From Maylandia zebra (Eukaryota > Chordata > Actinopteri > Cichliformes > Cichlidae): a stretch of DNA of 64,000 nt. Below the pieces are notes generated by a model. The model made no database searches. It worked only from the letters and a program-made list of their open reading frames with translations, and had not been told where the DNA came from. Positions 22,801-33,467 of the stretch are shown one piece after another (within the stretch, counting starts at the first letter, position 1; each line of letters starts with the position of its first letter). The DNA lies in the NCBI RefSeq assembly GCF_041146795.1, contig NC_135184.1, forward strand, positions 4,420,967 to 4,484,966, read 5' to 3'. The translations under genes were made by a program, and so were the position numbers.

Positions 22801-22836
22801 CAATTCTGCTACTGTGTCTTCTTCTTCGTTGTTCAT
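16840..22836 (-). CDS. BEL/Pao gag-pol polyprotein (fossil/young retroelement gene)
   Basis: A continuous 1998-codon frame. From N to C it shows a coiled Gag-like region, a gag core near residues 290-480, Cys-rich knuckles (CLFCRGEEHTMEQC and CFSCLKQGHMSGSC), and an aspartic protease of the Pao type with AFLDPGSTACF. A reverse transcriptase with the BEL/Pao-type YVDD box follows (FYVDDCL), then RNase H. The integrase has a zinc-binding HHCC region and DDE core (GVDYFGPFEI, SDNGTNF), and a C-terminal DUF5641-like tail. Domain order and YVDD place it in BEL/Pao. It looks whole. Confidence 0.93.
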   Translation of the reverse strand: MNNEEEDTVAELEARAVKITPKAMEERLQRIINLRKAKLAKLTGTVKQVRQLMENECDTSLTEVTQLMKDFNERFGEFCGLNTNVKEVLQQMPEEDLTKDQENWFEPKADSFKAFAETASAWIDKMAMRAVEAEKCNEDVDPSDSISNASVSKRSDKALSERGSCASSSVSSTRMKAEVERATLLIKASSLRQKRLLEEREAKLQAEKEELEIQTALAANEAKIKILSEYESRASKASSRVSTRDGMNSYVASHKVGDLFTSQQSNSPSPTRERQAQKKNILQNAQQTHTVTSQPSQTPSALQDVVEALTKQQKLATLPPQNISVFKGDPLEYRLFMRAFEHGVEDRTESDKDRLYYMEQYTSGQPRELIRSCLHMEPTHGYQMAKRLLEEHFGNAYKISVAYIHKALNWPTIKSDDGEALHAFGLYLTGCRNAMMDVEYMEELDNTANMRAIVSKLPYKLRERWRTYACGVLDKAKRRVTFADLVEFVNKQAKEVLHPLFGDIKDSTLKVQVRGQVDERLQRRSGNRKGFTAAATITTTQDVPSKERNKVSGKQVCAFSKPCLFCRGEEHTMEQCKRMKKSLHKEKIDFMRTKGLCFSCLKQGHMSGSCQEKASCQVCAQPHPTVLHMKTKPSATSKRVASEVESLEREDQTESIVNGFVEMEAPAHAAEKTEHILAIVPVQVKPKRGQKVTHTYAFLDPGSTACFCTEELMHELNLSGRKTKILLKTMGEEKVVSSHIVSGLEISSLDSNDFFELPEMYSHSDIPASADNAPSQDYVNRWTYLQQVSIPRIEAKIGLLIGANAPKAVEPWQVIASENGGPYAVKTRLGWTISEPLQGSSSQKAPCGLIQVAANRISVSKLDELWDQQFKSDFPERERNEKQEMSREDLQFLEIATESATIVDGHYSIALPLRNKRIKMPNNRKVAEQRALHLKRKLERNTSFHAEYSAFMSNVITNGYAVKVPEQDLDRDDGKVWYLPHHGVYHPKKHKLRVVFDCGASYKGTTLNDQLLQGPNLTSTLLGVIIRFRQEEVVIMADVEAMFHQVKVPDEDSDLLRFLWWTSGDITQNMVEYKMVVHIFGATSSPSCASFALRKCAEDNRDPANSQAVDTVLHNFYVDDCLKAVSSEEEAIQLYHTLRAVCQRGGFRLTKWISNSRAVLSAIPEEERASEVKDLDLDQDTLPIERALGVQWCIQSDSFRFKIVMPDKAPTRRNLLSTVSSVYDPLGILSPVTLQAKKILQELCRRKIGWDVIIPADLAHKWLKWKTQLRQLGNISVPRCFKPVGFGESVYNQLQHFADASEEGYGTVCYLLQRNSRNEVHCAFMLGKARVAPLKPITVPRMELTAASMAARIDRVLTSELQLPLQPSVFWSDSTTVLKYISNQTSRFRTFVANRVDAILKCSSPEQWRYINTSLNPADFASRGLRAESFMQSHTWLQGPDFLTKPMEEWPEEVHPVEGLTTDDPEVKGNLVCASTIKECEDVVLEFLHYFSSWFKLKRAVAWMLKVKSILLQLCRKRKELCAVKTQPEVERDMEGFKDSLFQGDTNKLTVENLAKAEEAIIRYCQRKTFPKEISALSKGQGVKRTSSLFKLSPVLEQGILRVGGRLSRAALPEEAKRPAILSKDLHVTKLILREIHENLAHSGRNHVISKLRTKFWVPGANSAVRKILARCIACRREHGVAGQQQMADLPRDRVLPDDPPFTNCGVDYFGPFEIKRGRSTVKRYGVIFTCLTTRAIHLEMAASLDTDSFIHALRRFIARRGQIKTLRSDNGTNFIGAERELKRAIAEWNVSKIEDHLKQQGIQWMFNPPSGPHHGGVWERLIKSVKKILNVTLRLQTLDEESLHTLLCEAEAIINSRPITKASSDPNDLEVLTPNHLLLLRNKPSLPPGLFDRQDLYARRRWRQVQYMSEIFWKRWAREYLPQLQERQRWTRPSRNFLVGDIVLIVDDTAPRNSWITGKVIHAISDKAGMVRQVRIKTKTSVLDRPITKICLLQESD

Positions 22837-23053
22837 GCTATTAATTTCCCGAATAGCAACACCAAAATCCTTATTTTATCATCCAAAAATCATGCAGGTT
22901 GGCTACCACACAGTTCAGCATCCACCATGACTCAGCAATTTTTCCTCCTGAATTAGCTCCACTTACTCACGTTTGTTGTCGCTGCAGCAGCTCGGGTTTT
23001 TTCCTTCTTTAGTCGCGTCAATTACTCCACAACGAGCGGGTTTTCCTACAAAA

Positions 23054-23526
23054 TGTTTAAGCCGTGAGACCAGTTTTCCCGTGATTCACTCGCGTACGTC
23101 AGTTTGAAGAGGAAAAAGAACTCCACGGGACCCGATGTGAAAAGATGTAACAAAAAATTTATTCCACAGTTTTTGCATCTTACAGGAGTGGTCAGGTTTA
23201 ACTTGTCCTCAACAAAATAACCTACTACGGTAGGAAAACCGTGTGGCTCTGTTCTACCCTGCTGCCCCGTATAGCTTATGCCGTGTTAACCCCTTTTCTC
23301 TCTCTCTCCCCCCTCCCGCACCGCATGCACTAATTGCATACATCCGTGATGCCCGGATTTTACTATAAACACGAGTCTTTAAGGCACATGTATTCATGGT
23401 ACTACGTAACCTAGTTCCACCATAAACATGCATCTATTTCCTAAAATTATTAATTACACAAACAAGCTTAACAACAGCGAAATATAAATACTAAAACATA
23501 TGAACTATCTTAACTTGGCTCCCACA
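23054..23526 (-). repeat. BEL/Pao LTR (5' LTR in element orientation)
   Basis: TG...CA bounded, 473 bp, partner of 16275-16747. The element's internal region begins left of 23054 on the minus strand. Confidence 0.95.
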
Positions 23527-24361
23527 GTGTTGATTAGTACCAGTCCGCAGGCGTGTGCGGTCTGAGAGCTACCACAGTCAGGTAAGTTAAGTTAACATTC
23601 CCATACTGGTAACATTGTTTAGTAAGTATTTTTAAACTAAATAGCTCTTTATAGTTACATTGATGTCGAGTTAGCAGCATTTACCCATAGGTTTAATGAT
23701 ATTGTCGAGTAGCTACATGCTAACCATTGCTAAAAGTTCAAATGTTCGTTATATTCTCACTGAGTTAAGATTAACCTAAAACATGTTAACTATGTATTTC
23801 TTCTAAGTGCAGCTTAGATAATATTATTGTCACATGTCTAATGGGATAGTTTTAGCAACTAAATTACCGTTTATTAGTAAGCTAATAATCGCTAATTAGC
23901 TTCGAAGGAACTATCAGAAAAAGTGGGTAACATTACAATAAAGTTTACTCTACTGATTTATATTCTTTTAAGCAAATGCCAAAGGCTTACACTAATTTAG
24001 AATTAATTCAGATTCTTTTATATAAATTAATTGACAGCAATGTTAATGATATGTTAATATACAGTAATTGTTCACAGAAATAAAGCGAATTGCAGTAAGA
24101 GCGACCAATACTTGATAAGTAGACTAAAGTTATTAAACAATATTAGATGTTAGTCACACTTGGTCCATTTGCAGTAACACTGGTTGATAAAGGATCTTTA
24201 TTAGCAGTTAATCTGTTACTTATTTCTTCATGCTGTAGCTGTTAAGTAATATTGACTTTTAACTGCTTCTATTTTGTATAAAAACTAAAGCTCTAAAGTA
24301 CATCCACAGTTTTAAACTCTTTCCTTTATTATTTTTTTCTCTTTTGTTTTGTGAACAGAAT
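23527..24361. other. 5' noncoding exon end and first intron of PB1-like gene
   Basis: A noncoding exon remnant (23527-23581) ends at the donor CAGTCAG/GTAAGT. The following 780 bp is AT-rich intron with no repeats recognised, ending at an acceptor TTTTGTGAACAG just before the ATG at 24362. Confidence 0.5.
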
Positions 24362-25516
24362 ATGTTGCTGCGTGTTTTGTTTGGTGGGGAGCAGAAGTAT
24401 GTTAGGCTGTCTGACCTGGGCCCTATTTCAGAAAGCCGGTTTAGTGCAAACTCTGAGTAAGTATACCCTGAGTTAACGAAAACTCTGGGTTTTCGGTTTC
24501 ACAAAGCGAGTTCAGATGAATCCTGAGTGAGTCACTATGACGACACACTCCGTGAAGCTAACCTGCCCCCTAGCAGGTTTACCACAACTAACCCTGACTG
24601 TCTCCGCCTCTTTGTCGGAAACCTGACAGTAGGAAGTGTCGGACATGGCGTGCCCCTACCTCGAAGAGCCAGTAGATGTTGAAGCCCAAATTCTCCGCAG
24701 AGCTCTCCGCCGGGAGAGAGTGATTAGAGCGCGTTTGGACATTTGATCATTTCCTGATGATTTTCTGTGTGAACGTTACCGTTTTTCAGCACAATCTATA
24801 ATTCATTTGAATAACATCCTCAGGCCTAATATTGCTCATGTGACACATCGCGGACATCCTCTCAGTTCTGTACATATTATTTGTATTGCACTTCGTTTTT
24901 TTGCAAACGGGAGCTTTCTGTATAATATTGGTGATGCTGAGCACGTTTCCAAGGCTACCGTCTGTCGGGCAGTCAGGAATGTTACAGTTGCACTGAAACG
25001 TCTCCTGTACTCGTCTGTGGTGTTCCCCGGTCATAGACCCACAAGATTTATCAAAGAGGGATTCCACAAAATTGCAGGTATCAGGATGAACAAAACTCAA
25101 TTCATGATGTGGTGATACTTGAACTACTACTTAAATTTTACATTTATTTTCAGGGTTCCCAGGCGTGATTGGCTGTATAGATGGCACTCACATTCCAATC
25201 ATTGCTCCTTCAGTAAATGAAGGAGACTATGTGAACAGGAAGTCTTTCCACAGCATTAATGTACAGGTGCATAGTTCCCTGTAGCATTTCAAACTAACAA
25301 ATTATTTCATTATAGTAATGGATGCTAATTTGTGTTCTCTGCACTGTGAAGATCATATGTGATGCTGCCAACATTATGACAAATGTGGAAGCCAAGTGGC
25401 CAGGCTCTGTTCATGACTCACGAATCTTTCGTGAATGTACACTGAGCACAAAATTTGTACATGGTGAGTTGAAAATACTTTAAAATATATAAAGACCAAT
25501 TGCTACAGGGACATTT

Positions 25517-26258
25517 TGTCATGGTCTGGTTGGGCACCTGCAGGTCTCAGACAGCGGCTCCTCCTCCTTTAGGCGGAGTCCGGTTGCCCCTCCCTGGCTG
25601 ACCACCTGTGAGCAATCGTGCCAGCGGTATATCAGACCTGCGCTCTCAACCACTCATCGCCTGAGTATCTCCTATTCCCATGTTAGTTCAGTGGAGCATC
25701 CTAAAACCTTGTCTTAACGCCGTGTGAAGACTGACCTGTCTTTTCTTGTCCTCAGCGATAGCACCCGGAGTGGAGATCTTGTTCCCCTCGCTCCCGTCCT
25801 CCTGGACCTGGGCCGCCAGCTGCTCACACAACGTGGCCTGCCGACCCACTGCTCACCTGCCTGCCTCCCCACGCCTCGACCGCCTCCGGGTTTTCCGCTC
25901 CACCTGTCCCCTCCATCTGAAACCAAGTAAGGCAATTCAATTCAACTGCGGAGGATTATTGGTTGTCTGCTGGATCCCTCTGATCGTGATCTCCTCTTGT
26001 TCCAGTGCCCCGGCCCCTACCTAGTCCTGTTTCTACCTCCCCGCTGTCCCCGCTGTTCAGCCGTCTCCTAGAGGTGTCTAGGTCGCCCTCATTTTCACAG
26101 ACGAATCCTACGCGCCACTAGTGTGGTGGCGTCGCTTTGTGTTTCACCTTTGTTTTCCTGTGGGCGGAAATAAATCATTTGTTTTCTGTCACCTCGCTTC
26201 CGGGTTGGTTTCTGCGCCTGTGTCCATCCCTGTTCCCTCGTGCCGTTGAGCCGTGACA
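25517..26258 (+). repeat. Left LTR of sushi-like element
   Basis: 742 bp, TG...CA. It contains an AATAAATCATTTG polyadenylation-type signal near 26170. Partner of 30625-31366. Confidence 0.95.
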
Positions 26259-26277
26259 GTATACTCAGGCCAGTTAT

Positions 26278-27339
26278 ATGGACACAGCGGACCCAGCCCG
26301 CGTAGCGATCAGTAAGCAGGGGGCTATTATCGGTAGCCACGAACAGACGCTGCAGTACCTACTGGCTCAAGTGCACACACTCACAGACGAGCAGGCTAAA
26401 ATGCAATCCGATATTCAGTCCCTTCAACCCTCGGCGGAGTCGGAACCCGCCGCCGGTAGCTCAGCGCTGCCCGCCCCGACCGCGCCGTTGCCTCAGCCCG
26501 CGGCGGATCCCGAGCCCCAGCGGGGTCACCTGTTTCGCGACGCGGCCTCCCCGGAGCCGGAGCCGTATGCGGGTGACCCAGGGGCCTGTAGCGGTTTTCT
26601 GTTACAGTGCGAGCTGGCGTTCGGACGTTCGCCCCGCTCTTTCGTTTCGGACACGGTTCGAGTTTCTTATATAATCGGGAAACTGCGCGACCGAGCCCTG
26701 AATTGGGCCGAGGCTTACCTGAGCACACACCCGTTGCCGTCCTGTAGCTACGATGCTTTTCTCGGCGAATTCAAAAGGACTTTTGCCCACCCCGTCTCGG
26801 TGGGCAGTGCGGTTCGCCGGCTGTTAAATCTCCGCCAGGGCCGCCGTAGCATCGCGGACTACTTGATCGACTTCCGCACCGCCGCAGCGGCAGTCGGCTG
26901 GCCCGATAAAGCCCTTCAGGGAGTCTACTCGCAGTCGCTTAATGAGGACATGAAGGATCAGCTAGCGTCCCGTGACGAACCGGTTACCTTCGAGGAGTTA
27001 GCCACGCTCTCGCTTCGCATTGACAACAGACTGCGGGAGCGAGAGCGGGAGAGGAACTCCAGCACCCGTCGGCCAGTGCGGCGTGCGTCACCTGTTTACA
27101 TTCCCCCGTCGTCACTTCCGGTTCAGCCATCAGCCCCAGTCGCTGGGGAGAGGGCTGAACCGGAACCCATGCAGCTCGGGCGATCCCGGTTGTCTCCGCA
27201 AGAGAGAGAGAGAGACGTCGCCGCGCTCGTTCGTGTTTTTACTGCGGTTCCGCGGAGCATTTCATTGCCGCCTGTCCGGAGAAGGGAAAAGGGGACGCCC
27301 GCCGGTAAGTCCGGGGATACGGGTGGGCGGTACCTATAG
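26278..27339 (+). CDS. Gag of sushi-like element
   Basis: 353 codons. It begins [19 protein letters not shown] and has a coiled N-terminus, a proline/alanine-rich linker, and a retrotransposon gag core (about residues 95-245: [39 protein letters not shown]). The tail is basic and Arg-rich. It resembles the Gag of fish sushi-ichi elements, the group from which mammalian RTL/MART and PEG10 genes were derived. It would assemble the particle. Confidence 0.88.
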   Translation: MDTADPARVAISKQGAIIGSHEQTLQYLLAQVHTLTDEQAKMQSDIQSLQPSAESEPAAGSSALPAPTAPLPQPAADPEPQRGHLFRDAASPEPEPYAGDPGACSGFLLQCELAFGRSPRSFVSDTVRVSYIIGKLRDRALNWAEAYLSTHPLPSCSYDAFLGEFKRTFAHPVSVGSAVRRLLNLRQGRRSIADYLIDFRTAAAAVGWPDKALQGVYSQSLNEDMKDQLASRDEPVTFEELATLSLRIDNRLRERERERNSSTRRPVRRASPVYIPPSSLPVQPSAPVAGERAEPEPMQLGRSRLSPQERERDVAALVRVFTAVPRSISLPPVRRREKGTPAGKSGDTGGRYL

Positions 27340-30300
27340 TGATTCTAAGCCCCGCTTCCTGTTGCCGGTTACGCTCTTGCTCGGCTCCGCAACCCACACG
27401 TCCCGGGCGTTAATCGATTCGGGCGCTGAGCAGAGTCTCATTGATATGAAACTAGCCAAGCAACTGAATATTCCCCTGTTCGAGTTGGAGTCTAGCCTCC
27501 CAGTTAAAGCACTGGATAACCAAGTTTTCTCCCACATCACTCACCGTACTGCTCCTGTTACTGTAGTCGCCTCAGGCAACCATAGGGAAAGGCTCCCCTT
27601 CCTGACGTTCCATTCCTCCAGCATCCCCATCGTCCTTGGTTTCACCTGGCTAAAGCTACATAACCCACATCTGGATTGGGCTGGGCAAAATGTAATAAGT
27701 TGGAGCCCGTTTTGCCATGCCAATTGTCTCGTCTCAGCCCCGCCGTCAGCCGTTGCCGAGCCCGCACGTGACGCGAGTGCTGCCGTGGACCTTTCTGTCG
27801 TACCGTCAGTGTACCACGATTTGAGGGAGGTGTTTAACAAGGACAAAGCCCAAGCACTGCCCCCGCACAGGCCATATGACTGTTCCATTACGTTGTTACC
27901 GGGCTCCCCCCTACCCACGAGCCGCCTTTACAATCTGTCTCATCCTGAGAAGGCAGCCATGGAAAAGTACATAAAGGACTCCCTGGCGGCCGGCATCATC
28001 AGACCCTCCTCTTCGCCTGTCGGGGCCGGATTCTTCTTTGTCGGTAAGAAGGACGGCTCGCTCCGTCCCTGTATTGATTACAGGAGGCTTAATGACATAA
28101 CAGTAAAAAACAAATACCCATTGCCGCTGATCAGTTCCGCCTTTGAGCCGCTTCACGGTGCCACCATTTTTACCAAGTTAGACCTCAGGAATGCATATCA
28201 CCTCGTCAGAATCAGGGAGGGCGACGAGTGGAAAACCGCTTTTAACACTCACTTGGGGCACTTCGAATATTTAGTGATGCCCTTCGGTCTCACAAACGCC
28301 CCGGCGGTCTTTCAAAACCTGGTGAACGACGTCCTGCGAGATTTCCTGGACCGCTTCGTCTTCGTTTATCTCGACGATATTCTGATTTTTTCCAAAGACG
28401 TGGTGGAACATCGGGCGCACGTCAGAGCCGTGCTGCAGCGGTTGCTGGAAAACAAATTGTACGTAAAGGCGGAGAAATGCGCGTTCCACTCACCTTCCGT
28501 CTCCTTCCTGGGCTACGTCCTCGCGGGGGGGCAGGTGAAGACTGACCCGGCTAAGGTTACGGCAGTCGTGCAGTGGCCCGTACCTGCGTCCCGGCGGCAT
28601 CTGCAGCGCTTCTTGGGCTTCGCAAACTTCTACCGGCGCTTCGTCAGGAACTACAGCCAGGTAGCAGCGCCGCTGACCCGGCTGACGTCACCGAAGCTCC
28701 CTTTTATTTGGAGCCAGGAGGCCGGAGCAGCGTTTACCAAGTTAAAGGCACTGTTTACCTCGGCGCCGGTTTTGGTTCACCCCGACCCCGGGAGACAGTT
28801 TATTCTCGAGGTGGATGCATCTGACATCGGGGTGGGGGCGGCGTTATCCCAGCGCTCCGGCACGGCGTCCAAGCTCCATCCGTGCGCCTTTTTCTCCCGT
28901 CGTTTATCACCTGCTGAGCGGAATTACGACGTGGGGGATAGGGAACTGTTGGCTGTGAAGCTGGCCTTGGAGGAGTGGCGGCACTATCTCGAGGGGGCGG
29001 AGCACCCATTCATAGTGTGGACAGATCACAAGAACTTGACGTACATTCGTGCAGCCAAGAGACTGAACTCACGTCAGGCACGCTGGTCCATGTTTTTCAG
29101 TCGCTTTAACTTTTCAATCTCTTACCGCCCAGGGTCCCGCAACGTGAAACCGGATGCCCTTTCCCGGCAGTTTGACGCCGTGGGGGAGTCGTCCGCCGTG
29201 CCCACCATCCTCCCTGCGAGCGTCAAGGTTGGTTCCCTCACGTGGGAGGTGGAGGAGGACATCCGTCGGGCACTGGAGACCGAGCCGGACCCCGGCACAG
29301 GGCCCCCTGACCGCCGCTTTGTCCCTAAGGCGGCCCGCTCCAAAGTGATCGACTGGATCCACAAGGGGAGATTCTCCTGCCATCCAGGAGGCGCGCGGAC
29401 GAGTGCCCTTATTAAAAGGTATTTCTGGTGGGGGTCTATTGATAAAGATGTCAAGGAGTATGTGGCCGCCTGCTGTGTTTGTGCTAGGGGCAAATCTAAC
29501 ACGCAACGCCCGGCTGGGTTGCTGCAGCCTCTCTCTATTCCACGGCGCCCCTGGTCGCATATTTCTTTGGATTTCGTTACTGGTCTACCTGTTTCTTCTG
29601 GCAAGACCGCGATCCTCACTGTGGTCGACAGGTTTTCCAAAGCAGCTCACTTTGTCGCCCTCGAGAGACTCCCCACATCCACTGAAACCGCTAATCTGCT
29701 AGTCGACCATGTGTTTAGGCTGCACGGGATACCCTCGGAGGTCGTCTCAGACAGGGGACCGCAATTTACATCGCAGGTCTGGAGGGCGTTCTGTACATCC
29801 CTGGGAGCGAAGCCATGTTTGAGCTCTGGACACCACCCTCAGACTAATGGTCAGACTGAATGCCTCAACCAGGAATTGGAGGCCACTCTCCGCTGCGTCG
29901 CTGCCTCCAACCCGGCTTCCTGGTCATCGTTATTGCCGTGGGCGGAGTACGCACACAACTCCCTCACCTCGTCAGCGACGGGTCTCTCGCCTTTTGAGGC
30001 CTCTCTCGGCTACCAGCCACCCCTTTTTCCGGAGCGCGAGACCGACCTTGAGGTCCCCTCCGTCCAGCACCATCTGCAACGCTGCCGACGGGTGTGGTTG
30101 CGCACCCGCCGGGCCTTGGGCCTGTCCGTCGCCCGCCAGCGCCGCTACGCGGATCGCCGCCGCAAGGCGGCACCTGCCTACGCCCGGGGACAGAAGGTGT
30201 GGCTATCCGCCAGAGACATTCCCCTCAGGACGGACTCCCGCAAGTTGGCCCCACGCTTCATCGGTCCTTTTGAGGTGGAGCGGGTGGTTGGCCGCTCCGC

Positions 30301-30613
30301 GGTCAGGCTAAAGTTGCCCTCCTCGTTACGGGTCCACCCGACCTTCCACGTCTCCCAAGTCAAGCCGGTTGTTGTGAGTCCGTTGTGCCCGCCTCCTGCT
30401 GCCCCGCCGCCCGCCCGGCTCATCGGTGGGCATCCTGCCTTCACGGTCCGCCGCATCCTGGATGTACGCCGCCGGGGAAGGGGCAGGCAGTTCCTGGTCG
30501 ACTGGGAGGGGTACGGGCCAGAGGAGAGGTCCTGGGTTCCCCGGTCCCGGATTCTCGACCCCGCCTTGCTTTCGGCATTCTACAGAGGCCGGTCGCCGAG
30601 AGGCGACCCTTGA
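27020..30613 (+). CDS. Pol of sushi-like element (PR-RT-RH-IN-chromodomain)
   Basis: The recognisable protein begins near 27340, after an overlap with gag. An aspartic protease ([13 protein letters not shown]) is followed by reverse transcriptase (YLDDILIF box), RNase H ([10 protein letters not shown]), integrase with zinc-binding motif and DDE core ([18 protein letters not shown]), and a C-terminal chromodomain ([17 protein letters not shown]). The chromodomain and order PR-RT-RH-IN mark a chromovirus. The frame is uninterrupted over these domains. The chromodomain is thought to steer integration to marked chromatin in this group. Confidence 0.9.
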   Translation: MTTDCGSESGRGTPAPVGQCGVRHLFTFPRRHFRFSHQPQSLGRGLNRNPCSSGDPGCLRKRERETSPRSFVFLLRFRGAFHCRLSGEGKRGRPPVSPGIRVGGTYSDSKPRFLLPVTLLLGSATHTSRALIDSGAEQSLIDMKLAKQLNIPLFELESSLPVKALDNQVFSHITHRTAPVTVVASGNHRERLPFLTFHSSSIPIVLGFTWLKLHNPHLDWAGQNVISWSPFCHANCLVSAPPSAVAEPARDASAAVDLSVVPSVYHDLREVFNKDKAQALPPHRPYDCSITLLPGSPLPTSRLYNLSHPEKAAMEKYIKDSLAAGIIRPSSSPVGAGFFFVGKKDGSLRPCIDYRRLNDITVKNKYPLPLISSAFEPLHGATIFTKLDLRNAYHLVRIREGDEWKTAFNTHLGHFEYLVMPFGLTNAPAVFQNLVNDVLRDFLDRFVFVYLDDILIFSKDVVEHRAHVRAVLQRLLENKLYVKAEKCAFHSPSVSFLGYVLAGGQVKTDPAKVTAVVQWPVPASRRHLQRFLGFANFYRRFVRNYSQVAAPLTRLTSPKLPFIWSQEAGAAFTKLKALFTSAPVLVHPDPGRQFILEVDASDIGVGAALSQRSGTASKLHPCAFFSRRLSPAERNYDVGDRELLAVKLALEEWRHYLEGAEHPFIVWTDHKNLTYIRAAKRLNSRQARWSMFFSRFNFSISYRPGSRNVKPDALSRQFDAVGESSAVPTILPASVKVGSLTWEVEEDIRRALETEPDPGTGPPDRRFVPKAARSKVIDWIHKGRFSCHPGGARTSALIKRYFWWGSIDKDVKEYVAACCVCARGKSNTQRPAGLLQPLSIPRRPWSHISLDFVTGLPVSSGKTAILTVVDRFSKAAHFVALERLPTSTETANLLVDHVFRLHGIPSEVVSDRGPQFTSQVWRAFCTSLGAKPCLSSGHHPQTNGQTECLNQELEATLRCVAASNPASWSSLLPWAEYAHNSLTSSATGLSPFEASLGYQPPLFPERETDLEVPSVQHHLQRCRRVWLRTRRALGLSVARQRRYADRRRKAAPAYARGQKVWLSARDIPLRTDSRKLAPRFIGPFEVERVVGRSAVRLKLPSSLRVHPTFHVSQVKPVVVSPLCPPPAAPPPARLIGGHPAFTVRRILDVRRRGRGRQFLVDWEGYGPEERSWVPRSRILDPALLSAFYRGRSPRGDP

Positions 30614-30624
30614 GGGGGGGGTGG

Positions 30625-31366
30625 TGTCATGGTCTGGTTGGGCACCTGCAGGTCTCAGACAGCGGCTCCTCCTCCTTTAGGCGGAGTCCGGTTGCCCCTC
30701 CCTGGCTGACCACCTGTGAGCAATCGTGCCAGCGGTATATCAGACCTGCGCTCTCAACCACTCATCGCCTGAGTATCTCCTATTCCCATGTTAGTTCAGT
30801 GGAGCATCCTAAAACCTTGTCTTAACGCCGTGTGAAGACTGACCTGTCTTTTCTTGTCCTCAGCGATAGCACCCGGAGTGGAGATCTTGTTCCCCTCGCT
30901 CCCGTCCTCCTGGACCTGGGCCGCCAGCTGCTCACACAACGTGGCCTGCCGACCCACTGCTCACCTGCCTGCCTCCCCACGCCTCGACCGCCTCCGGGTT
31001 TTCCGCTCCACCTGTCCCCTCCATCTGAAACCAAGTAAGGCAATTCAATTCAACTGCGGAGGATTATTGGTTGTCTGCTGGATCCCTCTGATCGTGATCT
31101 CCTCTTGTTCCAGTGCCCCGGCCCCTACCTAGTCCTGTTTCTACCTCCCCGCTGTCCCCGCTGTTCAGCCGTCTCCTAGAGGTGTCTAGGTCGCCCTCAT
31201 TTTCACAGACGAATCCTACGCGCCACTAGTGTGGTGGCGTCGCTTTGTGTTTCACCTTTGTTTTCCTGTGGGCGGAAATAAATCATTTGTTTTCTGTCAC
31301 CTCGCTTCCGGGTTGGTTTCTGCGCCTGTGTCCATCCCTGTTCCCTCGTGCCGTTGAGCCGTGACA
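30625..31366 (+). repeat. Right LTR of sushi-like element
   Basis: 742 bp, no difference from the left LTR noticed by eye, preceded by a G-rich polypurine tract at 30611-30624. Confidence 0.95.
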
Positions 31367-31885
31367 CATTTGAACTGAAGTGTATCCTTCTGTCTTAGGA
31401 GAGTTCACTGGCTACTTGCTTGGTGATAGGGGGTATCCATGTTTACCCTATTTGCTTACCCCTTACCCTGACCCTGAACCGGGCCCACAGCAGCGATATA
31501 ATCTGGCTCATTGCAGGACAAGAGCCAGAGTTGAAATGACTATCGGAATGCTTAAGGCCCGGTTCCAGTGCCTTCAAAGACTCAGGGTCACCCCAGAAAG
31601 GGCATGTGACATTATTGTGGCATGTGTGATTCTTCACAACATTGCCACAATTAGAGGAGAACACTGTCCTTCTGAACCAAACATCAGCAGTGATCCAAAC
31701 CATGAACATCCTGACCCTCCCACGGACATACAAGATGGAAGAGCAGTCAGAGACACCATATGTCACAATCATTTCCTTTGACCCATCATCTCAACATGTT
31801 GAAAGAAGAATAAACAGATTTTTTGTTCAACTGGCTTTATTGGTCGCCTGTATTTCCTGTACACAAAGTATTAATAAGTATATTA

Positions 31886-33467
31886 TTATGTATAAGTATA
31901 TAACACTGAAATAATTCGTCCATCTCTGACCACTTCACCCACCCTTAACTGATGTTCTAGCAGTAAAATCTCAATCTTGGTCTTTTGGATCTGCTGCTTG
32001 AAGTGTTCCATTTCCAAGTCACATTTTTTTATTTTCTTGATCAAATGGGTCTTGTACAGCTGCTTTACAGGGAGCTATTGAAACACAGAAAATAGCATTG
32101 ACATTCATAGTACATGCCTACTTAGGTTGGTTGTAAATCAGTGCTGAACATCTTACTGAGGAAAGGTTTGTTGGAGACGTGGCTGGACCCTCTTCCTCTT
32201 CATTTCCATCATCACTCTGTTAGAGACATAGAAAGTCCATGGTTTTATTATAGTACCACATTTTATTCAATTGTTATATTTTCCATTGTAAGATGTAAAC
32301 CTCATAAAGTGTCTCTGTTGCTTCCTCCTCTGTAACAGCTGTCAATGTTTCTTCATTATTTTCCTGTAGTAAAGAAATTAACAACATTGCTGTTCTACTG
32401 TAAACTCATATAATCTGTGGAGTATTAAGAGTACTCATAACTGCATGTTGGTCTGGCTCAACAGGAGGCTGCACCAGATGCAGTACACCATCACCATCAA
32501 CTGATAGAATATGAGGTTTATACAGGTCACTTATAACTTACAAGGGACCAAATGGCAATTAACAAACATATACCAATCACCTTACACTTCATTGTCATTA
32601 TGCTCTCAAAGACAACCAAGACTGAGGGAAGGCAAAATCAGTAGGAAAATAACTTCACTACAAAATAATTCATTATGGTAAAGAGTTTATCAAATGAATG
32701 AGTAGCACTGCAAAGGTGACTGTGAAGAAAGGATGTATGCACATCATGTATTATTTTGAATTTACCTCTTATGTAGGCACTTGTGTCTTGCGGGGTTATT
32801 GACTCAGAGGATGTCCCCGCAGAGATGCCTTCAGCCACAGGGCGCCCACTGTTTTGGCTGAGGGCCAACTGCTCAGCCTCTGTGAGTGGTGGTGGTGGAG
32901 GACCCCCACCTGTTTTTCAGGCCTCCGCTTTTTTTCTGTTGGCTATAACGGGGTCACATTTGAGCATACAGAGTAAGCAAATATGTACTTGTAATGTGCT
33001 CAGATAATTTCAATAAGTGCTTACAGAAGGAAAATTAATGTAGCCTCTAACTGCAATTGATTTACATGGGACAAACAGACCAAGCACTATGGCTCATAAT
33101 ACAATTACACCTTACCTGTTTGGACTATATTTTTATATTTCATTTTTACTTGCTGCCAGGAACGTTTGGGGCCTGTTGGGTTGCACCTGCGCTCACATCA
33201 CGTCACAAAATAAAATGTATAAAATAAAAAATAAAATAAAATAACGTGTTAAATGGGTGGAAATCCCTAGATCAATGTTTAAAGTAACACTCACGCATTG
33301 ACTCTGTCGGCTATGTTTTGCCATGCATGCTCCCTTTGTTTTGCAGCTGAGGCTGTGTTACTTTTTTTCCGCAAAATTTGCATGTTATCGGCATATGCTG
33401 CCATCAGAATTTCGGCCTCAAGCGCTGTAAAATACATTGACCGCGCCTTCTTTCCCTCCGTCTCCAT
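31886..33467 (-). pseudogene. Harbinger Myb/SANT-like DNA-binding protein
   Basis: On minus, exon 1 (33467-33295) encodes METEGKKARSMYFTALEAEI and REHAWQNIADRVNA, the trihelix Myb/SANT-like fold of Harbinger partners. Exon 2 (33186-33116) adds NPTGPKRSWQQVKMKYKNIV. Exon 3 (32942-32766) has a proline run followed by LTEAEQLAL and carries one in-frame TGA. Later pieces (near 32510-32440, 32220-32150, and 32075-31886) encode an acidic region and a C-terminal helix (KKCDLEMEHFKQQIQKTK). In this superfamily the partner brings the transposase to the nucleus and to the element ends. Confidence 0.8.

Larger units (their letters stand above)
16275..23526 (-). mobile_element. BEL/Pao LTR retrotransposon, looks whole
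   Basis: Two 473-bp LTRs (16275-16747 and 23054-23526), identical by eye, start TGTTTAAGCC and end GGCTCCCACA on the plus strand. They are flanked by the 5-bp target duplication GTGTT (16270-16274 and 23527-23531). A single long minus-strand gag-pol frame lies between them. Identical LTRs and an open frame mean a very recent insertion into the giant element. Confidence 0.95.
25517..31366 (+). mobile_element. Ty3/gypsy chromodomain retrotransposon (sushi-like), looks whole
   Basis: Two 742-bp LTRs (25517-26258, 30625-31366), identical by eye, start TGTCATGG and end GCCGTGACA. They are flanked by the target duplication CATTT (25512-25516, 31367-31371). A purine-rich tract (TGAGGGGGGGGTGG) precedes the right LTR. 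gag and pol lie in different overlapping frames, an arrangement for which the family uses recoding. The base composition is much more GC-rich than the host intron. The insertion is very recent and lies in intron 3 of the Harbinger transposase. Confidence 0.95.
24645..31781 (+). pseudogene. Harbinger DDE transposase, four exons
   Basis: Exons 24645-25077, 25154-25266, 25352-25463 and 31399-31781 have consensus splice sites and matching phases. Intron 3 holds a Ty3 retroelement. The product resembles HARBI1-type DDE_Tnp_4 proteins: helix-rich N-terminus (FLCERYRFSAQSI), then [11 protein letters not shown] with the first Asp, SVHDSRIF with the second, LLGDRGYP, and RVEMTIGMLKARF with the catalytic Glu. 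One in-frame TGA lies early in exon 1 (about 24746, where relatives have an Arg), so it is a pseudogene or needs read-through. It would cut and join the element's inverted repeats. Confidence 0.88.
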
